DNA from: Lactarius indigo
Lineage: Eukaryota; Basidiomycota; Agaricomycetes; Russulales; Russulaceae
Length of the DNA stretch: 64,000 nt
Assembly (NCBI GenBank): GCA_025766275.1
Contig: JAFKAC010000021.1
Location: 496,001-560,000, forward strand
Direction of reading: 5' to 3'
Every line of letters begins with the position of its first letter. The stretch's first letter is position 1. Of the stretch, positions 36,501 to 51,900 are shown one piece after another. A model generated the notes under the pieces. It made no database searches and was not told the origin of the DNA. It saw only the letters and a list, made by a program, of their open reading frames with translations. The position numbers and the translations under genes are program-made.

Positions 36501-39500
36501 CGAGTGAAATCGTCGATGTTCAACTCCACACCCGAGCCCGCATTGACTTCACCGGTAGCTGCAGAAGCCGCCTGGTGGACAAGCGAGCGTATTGCCGGCC
36601 GCTTGCGATTGCCCTGAAAAAAAAAAAAGCACCTGAATTTGGGATTGCATGCTGGCCCAAGTCACTCACAAGAAATTCTTTGACGGGCCGATAGCCGGTC
36701 GCGTTCAAGTCACCGAGATTAGCGCCCGCACCTTCTGCCAAGTCATTACGGCCGATGAACTCGTACGCAGTAGCAGGCCAGTCTTGGCCTGGCGCTAGCT
36801 GACATGACCTTGTGGCCTCTCGAAGCGGGGCTGCGAGTCCAAGTGGCAGGAGGTTGAAGAACGCAAGGCCAATCTGGTGGTTGACCATCAAGTGCATAGC
36901 ATTCTCCGCCCGCTTTCGACTATCTTCTACCGTCTTGTCTGCGAGACATCGATAGATCAGCGTAAGTTGGCGTAGATAGGCGAGTGGTTCCAGTCTCCCA
37001 TATGCGTAGCTAGGGGAAAGCTTGAACTGTGATGCAAGCTTGCGGATATCATACCAGGGAAGTTTCCAGTCCGGGTTATTTATCCTTCCGTAAAACATGG
37101 CTGTCATGTCCGGAGGCCAGACAGGTAGGCGATCATCGACGAATGACGAACCTACGAGTATGTTAAGTAAGAACGTTCGTCTGATGGAGTTGCGGGACAC
37201 AGACGATAAACCCAGCCTGCAGTCACATCTGGGCAGAAGCGCTTCCAGTAGTCTGTCCATTCCGGTCGGATGACTCCCGCGATAAGGCATATCAATTCTG
37301 CAAGGCGATGAACATCGTCGTGCCGATGGACCATCAAGCGGAGGTCTTCGCCTAGCATGTGCAGTGCGTTGAGGACTGGAGCAAGGAGAGCATGCGGTCG
37401 CTTGGGGGTAGACGGGGGATTGGGAGGGGAGTGCGGTGGCAGCCGTAAGCCTGAAAGCATGAGGTCGTCCTCAAGGCGGGTGTAGGAAGCGGAACATGAG
37501 AGCCTCTCCCACGAGTTGTTTCCGGCTGAGCTTTTTTGATAGGGTTCGACCTGGAGTGTTGTAGTTAAAGCGTTCTTGAAACTCTCAAACTCGACTTCGG
37601 GGTCACAACTGAGTCGACGAGACCTCCATGCGTCCGTGAAGGTAAGGTGTAAACCAAAGTACCAGTCAGCGGGAAGAGTAAGTGCAAGTACTTCCAGGCA
37701 TTGCCTCGTGAGCAGATCCTTGGGGGTAAAATCGATCGAAACTCGAGATATACTACCATCAATTAGCTCGACGGTGACAGCAGAGCGGATTGGGTCTCTG
37801 AGAACCACCACCCTGTTAATTGACATGGGAGCACTCGTGCAGTCCACCTCCATCGCTCCTACAGACGGCGAGGTGGGGAGCTCCGGGAAGAGGTGTGGGA
37901 CGATACCGGTTATGCCCACTGTGGATGCGTTATACTCTCGCAACCCATGTGTCAGTACGGTCAACGCGCCATTGGGTTCAGCGACGAGAAGATCATCTAC
38001 GTTAGATCTCATTATGCGCATCGGCGCTACCGACACCGCAGGGCGTTCGGCGACTCGTGTCACTCGCAGGGTTGTATCTGAATCTTTAGCTACGGAAAGG
38101 ATCGTTATGGTTTCCGATGCCGGACGGCAGATACCAAGAAGGACACGGTCGACCTGACCATCGAAACGTTGATCGAAAATTGAGATGCTTATTTTTGACC
38201 AATCCCTTGAGCTACGCAATTCAGCAGTGAGCAAGAAAGGGCGGCAACGTCGGGTTCACTCACTCGTTCTCCGTCAAGTCCATGGTGTACAATCTCGTGA
38301 TCCAGTGGGTAGAGCGCATACGGGTATAGTCTGTTGGGCCCATGGCGACATCGGCTTCCGTCCTGGTTCTGCCACCTAGAACCATGCGGTTTATGTCAAC
38401 GCCCAGTCTATCTCGCTCATGGGGAGGTCGTTGTTCATCCAGAAGCGGCAGTTGAGTCCTCGATGCCCCTGCGAGAACTGTTGGAGTTGAAAGTGAGGTC
38501 ATGCTGGATAATGAAGGGACGGAGGGGCGGTGGGGTGTATATGGGCCGGGAAAGGACCCCAAAGGGTGGTTTTCTGGAGGAGGTTGTGGCCGCCATCCGA
38601 ACTCTTTATTGTTAGCAACCGTCTGCCGTTGATTGTCTGGGGCACCAGCGGCCATGGAGGCGCGCTTTTTGCGAAATCGAGAATGGGCCTGAGAAAACGG
38701 GATGTCCCCAAGCTTCACGTAGGCATACCTCCAGACAGTTAGCTGGCTGCGCTCAGGGTGGATGGTGACGAGTAAATCGCTGTCTTCTCCGTGACCTTGA
38801 CAGGAAACCCAAATAATAACTTCGCCGGCTGAAAGAGGCTCGGAAATATGATCCGAGTCGTAGTCGTCGTCATGGACCAAGGTGAGAGGTACGGAATGAA
38901 ATCCACCAACGATGTTGGCCGCGTGATCAACGACGGTAGCTTCAGCTAGTGGACTTATGAGAGAGAAGACAGTGGGGAGGGTTTCGTCGCCAGTCAATTC
39001 AGCTTCTTGGACTTCTGTCGGCTCCAAAACTCGTTGGATAATCACTCCGTGTGGATACAGAGGCCATGCTTTGCGCACTATGAAGGGTAGGGAAAATGTG
39101 TACTCGATACCATTGCTGAGGTATATCCATCCTACGCTGCGAAGGAAGACAAAGATAGCACGCACTTGCGACTCTGGTTCAACCTCACGCCTACGCTCTT
39201 GCTCCGCCTGATCAAATGGTCCAAAAGTGGTTCGAGTGCGACTGTCGCGTTCACGTTCACGAAAGTACCCAGAGTGGGCATCATTTGTGTAGTGACCTGA
39301 GGACCGCGACGCAATAACAGCTCCAGGCTGTTGGATCCAGCCTGCGCAAGCCCACTGGACAGGTTGTCCCTCGTGGGTGAACGACCATTGCTTCTGGACA
39401 ACACCTCCCGTACACAGTACAACCCGTTTCTCGTCCCAAAGCAGTTCCTCTGCCCCGCTCTCCGGCTCAATGTCCGAAGAGATGTCGTAGAACGTGGAGT

Positions 39501-39618
39501 GTTGCAAATTGGGGTCTAGATTTGATCCACGGAGAGCAGAGCGAATAGAACGCAAAAGGACAGACTCCTCGTTACGATTTTCGGCATTGAACCGCGATCT
39601 GAGGTAACGGGAGCTCAT
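33531..39618 (-). CDS. APC1: Anaphase-promoting complex subunit 1 (APC1)
   Basis: The largest scaffold subunit of the APC/C ubiquitin ligase, which drives anaphase and mitotic exit. Six exons: 39618..38264, 38211..37205, 37151..36670, 36613..36402, 36346..35073 and 35017..33531, 5817 nt, 1938 residues, matching the roughly 1900-residue family length. The N-terminal part has the β-propeller-like region (ELLWDEKRVVLCTGG, GWIYLSNGIEYTFSLPF). The middle has RIRFGQDKRLDEVARMLRSS. The PC (proteasome/cyclosome) repeats follow from about residue 1100: HAGFLYGLGLTGHLREML, SIGILLGLSAANVGSGN and GLVGLGLLYMGSKNRRMAE. Then come IKRHAIRDGLNLISISLN, VMAGTGEINCLRRLR and HMSLGLLFLGGGRYTL, with LRHLWVLAVEPR. 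All junctions are in phase with GT-AG signals and the frame is clean over the whole length, unlike the neighbouring COG7. It converges on DAHP synthase, leaving about 200 bp between stops. Confidence 0.95.
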
Positions 39619-39920
39619 GTTACCTGCAGATTCCTGGACAGCTGCAATTCAGTCTTCAGACCAAAATTTGTATCTGGAGGTAAGGCCGCGCCCCAGTGGT
39701 CACAGTCACGGGACAAAGTCACGTCACGATCATCCGACGGGACTCGGACCATTGCCAGTGACTCGGACTCGGACTCGGAGCAGGGAAGCTCCCACCTATA
39801 TTAACACAGTGATCCCAGGATTTAATCTCAGCGCAAGGCTAACTGACTTCCCAGAAATGGATCTGACAATAACCTTGCCATCACAGTGGCCTCTCTCACA
39901 ACTTCATCGTCACTCCATTC
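39619..39920. promoter_or_regulatory. Divergent promoter region, APC1 / OYE-A, with hexamer repeat
   Basis: A 302-bp divergent region. It holds three tandem ACTCGG hexamers at 39761-39778 with a further GACTCGG at 39741, and an AGTCACGTCACG element near 39718-39729 that resembles CRE/bZIP sites. A CCTATATTAA element at about 39795 lies where a TATA box for OYE-A would be expected. Binding factors are not known. Confidence 0.5.
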
Positions 39921-41198
<1,278 letters not shown>

Positions 41199-41909
41199 TA
41201 CGAGGGTGGCTGTGACACAGTGAGTCAGACGACATAGAAGTAGGGCATCGCACTGTACTGTGGACGTGATGCACGAGTCAATGTGGGCAGGCTGTGAACT
41301 ATCATGGTCTGGGAGTGATGTCCCCTTGTCTTTCTGTACACAAATCCTACGTGCTGTGTCGTTTAATGGTTTTAGAGCAATTTTAATGGTCATAGTTTAG
41401 TAGCTGACACAAAACTATGTTGGCCACGCCCCCTGAGCTTGACAATTTTGGATGAAAACCGTCTTATCATGTTCCGAAAACTGCAATTTCAAGACTAGAA
41501 AATGATTGACATCTACCTTGACGAAACACAGACAGGTAACACGAGCAACTTCAGGAACTGCATGATATCAGATAGCACTCACTTGGATCTGGAGGGCACT
41601 CAAATACAGTACTTATGCCACTGATGTCGGTTCCCTTCTCGGCTACTCTGTATGCATGATCTCCAATCTCAGAGTGCAAATCACGGCGGCCTTATTTGTT
41701 TTTTTGACCTCATCATGGACGTATATTACCGCCTTCTTTCCCACAACTACAGATCCTAATACACATACAAGTATTTTTGGTAGGAAGAAAGGACATCGAG
41801 AAAGCGGTGATCGGCTATCATCTTCGAGATTTGCACGCAACGGGACCTTTTCATCGGCCCGGGAACGATAGTTTGGTGTCCAGGTCACCGTATCACAACT
41901 ATCTTCGAA
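41199..41909. other. Convergent intergenic region, OYE-A / OYE-B
   Basis: About 700 bp between two stop codons that face each other. Short open frames only. I see no gene. Confidence 0.55.
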
Positions 41910-43180
41910 TCACTGTGCAACGGTGCCATTGGCAAAAGGATAATCAATGTATCCAGCCGCAGACTCCGGAGTGAAGAAAGTACTGCGGTTATAGTGCGTC
42001 AGGGGAAGTCCTTCCTTCAGGCGCAACGGAAGATCGGGCTGGTATGTAGTCTCAGATATACTGCCAATGACTTCCGATCGAAAATACAACTCACGTTTGC
42101 AATGAAGTGGCGACCAAACGCGACCAACCCTCCATGCTTCGCCACCGTGTCGATTGCTGTAGCACGGTCTATCCCACCTGCCGCGATGTAAGGCCGATCG
42201 CCCCAGATTTTCCGCAACACCTCGTTCGATTGAACCCTATTTTCGTCTGTGAGAGCTACAATGCCAGCATCGCCACTTGCGCGGGGCTCTATGACGTGAA
42301 GGTAAGCCAAGTTCGGGTGCTCATCGCGGATGCGTTCGACAAAGACGGTGAAGGTAGGAAGCGGATCATTCATACCCATACCTATGAAACAGGTTAGGAA
42401 CCCGGGAAGCACTACTATTCAGGCATTCCTCACCCTCAAATGGAGACCACGGACTGATCCGGACCCCCGTCTTCTCCACACCAACAGTATCAACGACCGC
42501 TTTGATCACCTCGAGAGGGAAGCGCACACGATTCTCCACAGATCCCCCATATTCATCCGTCCGTTTATTCGAAACCGTCTGCAAAAACTGATCCGGGAGG
42601 TACCCATTGGCTGCGTGTACCTCTACGCCGTCGAAGCCAGCCTTGATGGCGTTGCTCGCTGCATTGGAGTACAGTTGAACATATTCTTTAATCTCCGCAA
42701 CCGTGAGTTCGCGCGGAACATTGTTTTTGGCGGGGATCGGGCTAGGTGCGACGACATCAAAGTCGCCTTCCTGCTTCAAGACATCAGGATCGGCTGTGCG
42801 GCCAAGAGCCCAAAGCTGGACAAATAAGTAAGAGCCGTTGGCATGGACCGCATCCGTAATCTTTGTGCGGCAAATCAGTACACATGATTGTAGGGACGTA
42901 GGAAAACACAAACCGATTTCCAAGCAGCGATTTGGGCGTCATTCCAGATACCGGGTATATTCTCATATCCCCCTGCCTGAGGAGCGATGAAAGTGGCCTC
43001 CGTTATCATGAGCGTTCCTGGTATACCCGAACGCTGAGTGTAGTATGTCTTGGCAAGTTCGCCATGGACATGTTCCTTATTCGCACGATGGCGCGTCACA
43101 GGTGCCATCACGACGCGGTGTTGGAGGTCGATATTTCCAACGCGGATGGGCTGGAAAAGAGAGAGCACTGAAGAGGACAT
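41910..43180 (-). CDS. Old Yellow Enzyme-type NADPH oxidoreductase, OYE-B
   Basis: A paralogue of OYE-A with the same four-exon plan: 43180..42914, 42860..42434, 42381..42095 and 42038..41910, 369 residues. The start [20 protein letters not shown] is shared. FMN and active-site blocks are complete: [72 protein letters not shown] and [13 protein letters not shown]. Differences from A and C are spread along the protein, including VHAANGY where A has IHGANGY. The frame is clean. The longer open frame reaching 43324 reads into the promoter; the ATG at 43180 aligns with the other paralogues. It is divergent from OYE-C. Confidence 0.92.
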
Positions 43181-43263
43181 GAATAAAGTGACGATGATTC
43201 GAAAAGCTGTGAGAGGGTTGTTGCGGTGGTAAGTCGTCGTTAGAACCAACTCTAGGAGGGGAG

Positions 43264-43271
43264 AATTTATA
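43264..43271 (-). promoter_or_regulatory. TATA box of OYE-B
   Basis: The minus strand reads AAGGCTATAAATTC, about 84-91 nt before the ATG. The same AAGGCTATAAATTC core lies at a matching distance from OYE-C, so the duplicated unit included the core promoter. Confidence 0.65.
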
Positions 43272-44135
43272 GCCTTACGCCGGGTCATGAGAGTAATTAA
43301 ACCATTCTTCGTGTTGACAATCACAGTAGTTGTGATTCCCGGGTTGTTAGAGGTGGAAGCCAGCCTCTGCCCTGACCTTCGGTAACTGAGCTCGCGAGCC
43401 CTTCGTCAGCCAGGAACGCAAAAAACTTGAGCCGGCGATTTGCAAGCACCACGTCACTGGCAGATGGCTCTCATGGTGCAGACAGATACAAGAAGTATTA
43501 GTAAGTTACAGCGTCTCGGATTGTCATCTGCGAGCACAGACTCACGGTTCCGGTTCGATTGATAGGACATAATGTGGGTCCCTCTCAAGCGGGAAACCGA
43601 CATGTCCCGAAGTCCGAGACGAGAGACTTATGAATTCTAGGGGCACGCCGCGTCATTTTTGCTCTTCACCCATTCGCTGTTGCTGACTTAGCAAACGCTC
43701 TGTAGAGCGCAGAGATAAGGAGGAAGCACAACCGGTTCGCAATTTCATCACGCACGATGTCCCCAGGTCCATGCTTCGCTTACTGATCCTGAGCCTAAAA
43801 CCGCAGAGCCGTACCGCTACGTAGGTAGGACCCACAAAGCCTGCAGGCTGCAGGCTCTTACGGGTCTCACAGATCATCTCACAGTCTGCGCGACTCATCA
43901 CCACGTCACGCGTTACCTGTGGACTTTTAGGCTCCTAGAACTAGTCCATTTTGAATGAGTTCCAATGGAGACGCGTTTCGAGACGTTGTGACTTACTACT
44001 CCATACACTGGCATCTGGTCGCAGTGAGTGTGACTGCCAGTGTAGTACGGCCCGGGGGTCGGTGATTCGGAGTCCTTAGAGAGCCCGGGGCGCTGCTTAC
44101 AAATCGTCGACCTATGTTCACCTCCAAGTTGCTGA

Positions 44136-45579
<1,444 letters not shown>

Positions 45580-45727
45580 TTCGTGTGATACGGTGACTTA
45601 GAAGTAGGCCATTAGATTGTACTATCGTATAGTAGTCTGGGGGTGATCAAATCTCAACCGAAAATTGTATTTGTCAGACGTGTTACGTAGTCTCAAGCAA
45701 AGCTCCCCGAAGAACGACGCCTTGGTA

Positions 45728-48349
45728 ATGGACCGTGATGACGCACAACCCGATTTCTTTCGTTCATTAGACAGTGACATCGATCCTGTTTCTTGGATCA
45801 ATAACTTACTCCAAGATGGTGCCCGTGAACCTTCGGATCTCAGTTCTCTCGAAAAACACCTGAACAACATCATTCCCGCTCTCGAGGTCGCGTCAGAAGA
45901 CCTCTCGCTTCATATCGAGCGCCTCATAGAAGAAATATCCCGTTCTGCCTCGCGTCTACCCTATGACCTCCACTTCATGCGCGATGGCGCCCTCTCGGTC
46001 CAAGTTGCCCTCAACAGCCTCACCAATCGCTCGACCTCCTTCTCCCCGCAGTCATCGGCCACCCTTGACAAGGCTCCATTCGCTTGATATCGTCAAGAGA
46101 CACATGGAATCAGCCCGTGACGTTCTCCGTGAGGCGGAGTCTTGGAGCACACTCGAATCTGAGGTATCCTCCCTTCTTTCCGAGCAGAACTATGAGAAGG
46201 CCGCAGAAAAGCTGTCAGAGGCGAACAAATCCATGATCGTATTTCAGAACACGCCAGAATACGAGGCACGTCGCGCGCTCATGATCTCACTCCAAAACCA
46301 GCTGGAAGCCTCTCTCAGTTCTGCCCTCATCGCAGCCATCAACAGTCATGAAATCGCTCTCTGCCGCCACTTATCACACCATTTTCGGCAACATCCAGCG
46401 CGGTTCCGAGTTCAGGGCGTACTATTTCGGCTCTCGTAAGGAGCTCGCTCATCTCCACTTGGCAAGATGCTCAGCTTTCAGGACGCTGGCGACTTATCTG
46501 TCTCCCCTTCTGCTACTCGTCCGAACCACCTCTGACTTCCTCACGGCAGTTTTTCGCCGACTTCCTTGCCGTGCTTAACTCTGAGCGCGCTTCTACCTCG
46601 GCTATCTTTCCCGACCCACAGTTGACCCTTTCATCTTTCATCACCTCGACTTTCTCCGCGCTCCAACCCACTTTCACGGAGCGGCTCTCCACGTTGTGTG
46701 ATCACTGTGGGCCTGCCGCTCTAATCGAGCTTATTCGCGAGTTTTCAAGCGACCGAGAAATTCGCCGTTGCTGCCGACAAGATCCTGGAGCGCACCGAGG
46801 CATCGATTCCACTTATCCCCGCCGAGCGACGGTACGAGCTCAGAATCTACTGTCCAAGTCGTTCAGACGCCGGTCCTCTCACTCAAGACTCTCCATCTCT
46901 CGTCGGCATGTCCCTTTCAGTCCTCCACAACTGGCGCGTTACAGCTGTTGGGAAGCGGCCTCGATTGGGATACCGAGGTCTACGAGCCTTTCCTTGAGTA
47001 TCAGGTTTCTTACGGCGCCCTCGAGACGAAATTCCTTTCTTCGTCTCTTCCCGACTCGTCACTGCAGGCTGACCCCGCGAGGGGGCTCCGCGAGCGTACG
47101 CTTGATGTGTTTTCTCTTGCAGAGGAGAGCCTTTCTCGTATGCAGGCGTTCACACATGGATATGGGTCCGCTGCTCTGGTGTCGTCGTTGGATGACTTCT
47201 TAGCAGCGTTCATTGACAGCTCGCGCGCCTCATTCGTGTCATTTATGCCGGCGTCGACCGCTTCGGTCGTGGCTGGCTCTGGCGCGGATGATCTGGCAGA
47301 CCTGGATTACACCTTTGAAGATTATTCGGCGATCCAAGTATGGCTTCACCTGCTCGAGTCCCTCCGCGGTGTGCGTGACCGTCTGTCGGTATTCGAATCG
47401 CAGCTGCGTGGGACGCTGCTCCAAGTTTCCATCGCGTTCCGCTCTCACGCACATGATCCACGTGCAAGCCTCCCAGGCACGACACGGGGAGCGCTGCAAC
47501 TGCTTTCCCAGTCAACACTTAACTCCCACCTCCTGCACGATCTCCTGGACTCCGTACAATTACCAGAAGGTCGCCAGCCTAGCCAGGACTCTGCTCGATT
47601 GCACACCGCCCCCCCACTTCTCGTGAAAGCGCGCACCGCCCTCGACGCTGCAGCTAGCCTTGTACAGACGTCACTTCAGGGGGCAATGCTGTCTCCTCTT
47701 CACAAGTCTCTCGCTAATTATGCTTCGTCACCCCTTTGGATCACTTCAAGCCAAGGGGCTCCACGACGAGCTGGAGGCGGAGGAGCGACCAGTGACGCTG
47801 CAGTACCGACGTTCTCGTTGTCTCCTAGTGAGGCGATGCAACGGGCCGCGGAGGGTCTGCTGAACCTTCCACGGCTGTTTGAGGTGTACGCAGACGACGA
47901 CGTGCTGTCTTTCTCCATCGAGACGCTGCCACACGTCGATTCGGCGTTGTTAGAATCGCTTACGGAACCGATTGTTGGCAGAACCACCGTCGTCGATACA
48001 TGCGCGACGTGCATCGATCGCCCGTCCTCCCACGTCGGCATTCACCCCAGAGGCGATTGCGAGCGTCTGGCTGTCGTCACTGAGCCTCTCTCTTCTGGAG
48101 CACGTTACCGAAAATGTTCTTCCCTCGATCGGGTCTTTGACAAGTGCCGGTGCCGCGCAGCTTTCATCGGACCTTGGCTACTTAGGAAATATCGTGAACG
48201 CTGTCGGTGTGGAGAGCAAGGAACTCGGAAGGTGGATGGAAGTTGTGAGTATGGATGACGATACGGGGAAAGCGACGGCGCTGGAGGCAGATGGTAGTGA
48301 TCCAATTTTGATGGTGGTTGCGAAGATGCGGGGATGGACTCTCGCATAG
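45728..48349 (+). CDS. COG7: Conserved oligomeric Golgi complex subunit 7 (COG7), frame broken six times
   Basis: COG7 belongs to lobe B of the COG tether, which guides retrograde vesicles within the Golgi. The ATG at 45728 starts MDRDDAQPDFFRSLDSDIDP, followed by VSWINNLLQ. The N-terminal helical region has HLNNIIPALEVASEDLSLHI. Then come LHSLDIVKRHMESARDVLRE, AESWSTLESEVSSLL, YHTIFGNIQRGSEFRAYYFG, FADFLAVLNSE, EKFAVAADKILERTE, GALQLLGSGLDWDTEVYEPF and a C-terminal LGRWMEVVSMDD segment ending at 48349. These blocks lie in successive frames. The frame moves by +1 near 46073, 46371, 46437, 46747, 46836 and about 48000-48040. No intron explains the shifts: they fall inside conserved blocks with no room for one. 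No introns are evident elsewhere. A conserved trafficking gene is more likely intact, so sequence error is a strong alternative to decay. Confidence 0.8.
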
Positions 48350-48627
48350 GGATGAGAAACCCATGGCCCGACGTAAGTCTTTGTTGCTGCACGCTCGGTT
48401 TCGCTTACGAGTCATCTGATTTCGTCAGAGTAACGACTCTGGCCTGATCCCATTCACAAAATACGGCAAATCCCGAGGGAATGATCGCCGAATACCGAAA
48501 TTGCAGCTTGGACGTTAGTGTTAGGTGTTTACATGGAGCGCTTTGACTCTCAAAACCTGTCATAAGTCTCCCGAATGGAATATATACCTCATGTACCAGC
48601 CTGAGCCATCCGGTGAGCGCAAGTAAA

Positions 48628-48900
48628 TCATCGTTGGAATGACTTTTGCCTAAGCTTTCTGATGCGTGTTTCGATTCTCACCTGACCCCATCTCAAGATT
48701 TTGCTCCCACAGTTCATATCCACTGTGCGAAAAACACTGCCCTCTAATTGAGAACTCCCACCAGAATATCCCATTCCGGCTTCTCGGGCCAACACACTAA
48801 AAATCCCATCGTATATCTGGTCATTTTCGTCTTCATCGTGCACGTCGGATTCTGATAACGAGCAGGTGACCTTCATCTTTTTTGTTTCCCTCCACGGCAT
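48628..48900 (-). CDS. Hypothetical short protein
   Basis: A 90-codon open frame with a true ATG at 48900. The first half is acidic (SESDVHDEDENDQ) and then fairly ordinary in composition. A GTGAGAATC donor-like site near 48690 suggests that it could be the first exon of a longer gene, but I cannot find a convincing continuation. No family is recognised. It lies convergent to COG7. It may be chance. Confidence 0.25.
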   Translation of the reverse strand: MPWRETKKMKVTCSLSESDVHDEDENDQIYDGIFSVLAREAGMGYSGGSSQLEGSVFRTVDMNCGSKILRWGQVRIETRIRKLRQKSFQR

Positions 48901-51900
48901 CCCATCGCCGTCACTGGTCGGTCAGGGTTTTCGTCTCATTTCCAAATCGTCACACTCTGTACTCTAGAACCCTAAGCTGAGAATCTGGCCTTGTTCTCTT
49001 GGTGCCCAATCACTTGTTGAATCTCGTCACTTACAGCACAATCATGTTTATGTAGTTACGGACGCGTCATGACATAACGTAGGATCATCCTGTTTCGATA
49101 CTGTACAGACGAGTAACGTCGCTCTAGGTGTTTCAGATACTATTGCCTATAACAGCCTAGTCCCATCGTCTTGCTTCTCGATTTCGGACTGGGCCATGTA
49201 TCAATTGAGAAGCAGCGAGTCCCATCAGCCTGGTAAGACGTGAGCTTGCCGAGAGCAGAGACCACAATCAGGCGAGCTCTGAAACGGGTCGACTGTACTC
49301 CTTTCACCCGGCCGCTATAGTAAGCGACAGACTACTCGGAAAACTACAACGGTGAAAGACAGTTCCGAAACAACTGTACCAGCGACACCCCCAATGAATC
49401 CTTCCCAGAAAACGGTAAGACGACTAAGGTTTGTACAGTGGAGGTGCTACAGTAAAAATGCTTCTTTTTTTCCGTTCCACGGACAGGAAGACGCCGTCTA
49501 ACCATCTGACGTGTTTGCCAAGGGCACAGTAGAACTAGTCAATATCAGAAAGAAACTGTGGAACGTCACAGTAATTTATCAGACGTGCACCACATGGGAC
49601 ATGCCCTGTCCCTCCACTTTCTCAAGGGACCAGGGGTGGAAGCCTTGATGTCTGTAGCCTCAACCCACGGGCTCCATTACCGTGGGACTTCGACTACAAA
49701 ACGTCCTCTGAGGGCGATATAGAGGGCCAGGTATATTTGATGGCAACCGTGACATCGTGAATGAGTCCCCATTTATCGATGGTCGTTACAGTGCGGGGTC
49801 TGGCAGACCCAGCAACATTGACAGATGCGGTATTTTACATCCGGCGGCCATTGACAGGTACTGGCGCCCAAGCTTTTAGGTTTCCAGACACCAGACAGTC
49901 ACGACAAAGACCGACGAATCCGCAAACAGCTGGCGGGAAGAATTTGAAATGGTCGGACACCAGTCACACATCATCGAGCTGATCTAGCAACTTCAAAGAC
50001 AATGCACGGAATTGGTGGGTGCTGTACACGTACGGTACACTTGCAGGAGTTAAAAGGTTATATGTGCCAACGCCACAACTTTTCATGTGCTACTCGAAGA
50101 GAGGAGACCGTTTGATGCACCAGAGTTAAAAGGTGATTCTACAGAGTCCAGACAGAGGATGTTCGATCATTTTCGATGCCGCACACGCGATGTTGGGCCG
50201 TGGCCGTCGAATCATTCTTTCCGGGATCCGAGCGTTCCATTGTTCGGCTACACCTGATTGGCGCCCGAGCGAAGCTATCTTACCGTACCGTATGATCAAT
50301 TTCCACGAGCACCGTAGGGCCGACTCGGCTGAGAGACACTGTACTGTAGTCATCGATCGCATGCATTGAGGAATTTGGGGACTAACCACACCAATCACGC
50401 ACCTCGCCGATCGACGCGCCCAGTTGTCATGAAACTGGTTGCCTTCCCGTATACGCCAGTCTGAGATGGTGCACTGGAGGCAACATCACCGCTCCTAATC
50501 GTCTGATCGGCAACCCCAAGCAGTGTAAAAACTTACCGAGATTGGCTCAATGCAAAATAAGAATAACTCAGGTACTGCAAGTGTAACTGGGATGGAATGC
50601 GTTATTTATGCGCCCGGGCCGTTGATTGGCATCGACTAGATGGGAGAACCCAGTGGCGTGTGTTGGCTTCCATGCGCCGACCGATGACATGACGTGCGGG
50701 GGCGATGTCACACCAGAGACCCATTTGAGAACACTCTAGAGACGTTCTCAAGGCTCATGCCAGTGGACGACGGGGCAGGATAGTTCTCGGTATCTGTAAA
50801 CCTGTAGCACTGTGGGGAATTCAATTCACAAGAATTACGCAACGACGACGTCTGATGCGCAGATCTGATAGATCTGATGCCCTGTGATCGTCGCGGGATC
50901 CTTCATGTCAAGGGAGAGTATGACAAAGCAAGCGACAAGTCCATGTCCAAATTGAAAATCCTGGAACGGCACGACATTACGGTATCAAATGTGTTGGTCA
51001 CACGAATGGCAACGGTGTTCTGCAAAGCGGACCCTTGAGCCGGCCCGGGTGTTTTTTTACTGTAAAAAGGAATCAGCAAGCTACTGTACTGGGACACAGT
51101 CACCGGATACTGTGGTACCGGCATTCGGACTAAATCTAAGTGTAGAACGCAAGCGGTACTTGGCAATATAACTAACGAGAATCGAAAGCGGCCATAAGGA
51201 ATGGTGATCAACCCCTCCTTGAAGTCCTCGCTTGGCGAGGGCCGCCTAAGGGAGTTAGTGGGGTGAGGGGCGGCAGGTTGAAACTTCTTGTATCACAGTA
51301 ACTCATCAAAACTTTACACATTCAGTGGTAAAAGCAATTTATAACAAACAATTAACAAAATTGAGGGACATGTGGGAAATAAGCACTGTTATGGAGTTGG
51401 AGGCAAGTGTCATGCGGCATGATCTTGCTTGAGCATAATCTGTAACTATCGAAAACATATGAACCTCCCTTTTGTCATGGGCCCGCCCGGTTTCCAACCA
51501 ACCAGTGATTTGGCCGTCCTTGTTGGGGCAGAAAAGGCGCGGGCGCTGATACTGCTTCAGCAAGATGTCGCGGAAGCGCCTAGGAAGCGCGGGTTCCCCT
51601 TCACTGAGAAAGCCATCCACGAGCGGTCGTCCGAGACTGACCAAACACACGTTGGCGCAGTAGAGTGCCCACGATACCCCAAAAAGACTACTGTTCGACT
51701 CTCGGCGCATCCAACGGTACTGCTTTCCGAGGTCATGTAAGAATGGCACGCTGATGAGCGCTGCCGTTACATTCATGATCGCGCCGAGTCTCATCGTCAC
51801 TCCTCGGCCCTACGTACAATTTCTGAGCCATGTGCAACACTGGCACACTGGCGTCAGAGCGGCTAATTTTTGAGCGCTGTCGGGGATGTACGGGGGCACG

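Noticed and set aside
36618..36632. Poly(A/T) tract in APC1 as a retroposon scar
   Set aside because: It is the polypyrimidine tract of an APC1 intron acceptor on the minus strand.
37576..38157. 193-codon plus-strand open frame over APC1
   Set aside because: Antisense shadow of APC1 exon 2, where codon bias keeps the opposite strand open.
46571..47203. Separate gene suggested by the overlapping frames in 45.7-48.3 kb
   Set aside because: The frames carry successive parts of one COG7 protein in the right order; they are one gene with frame breaks.
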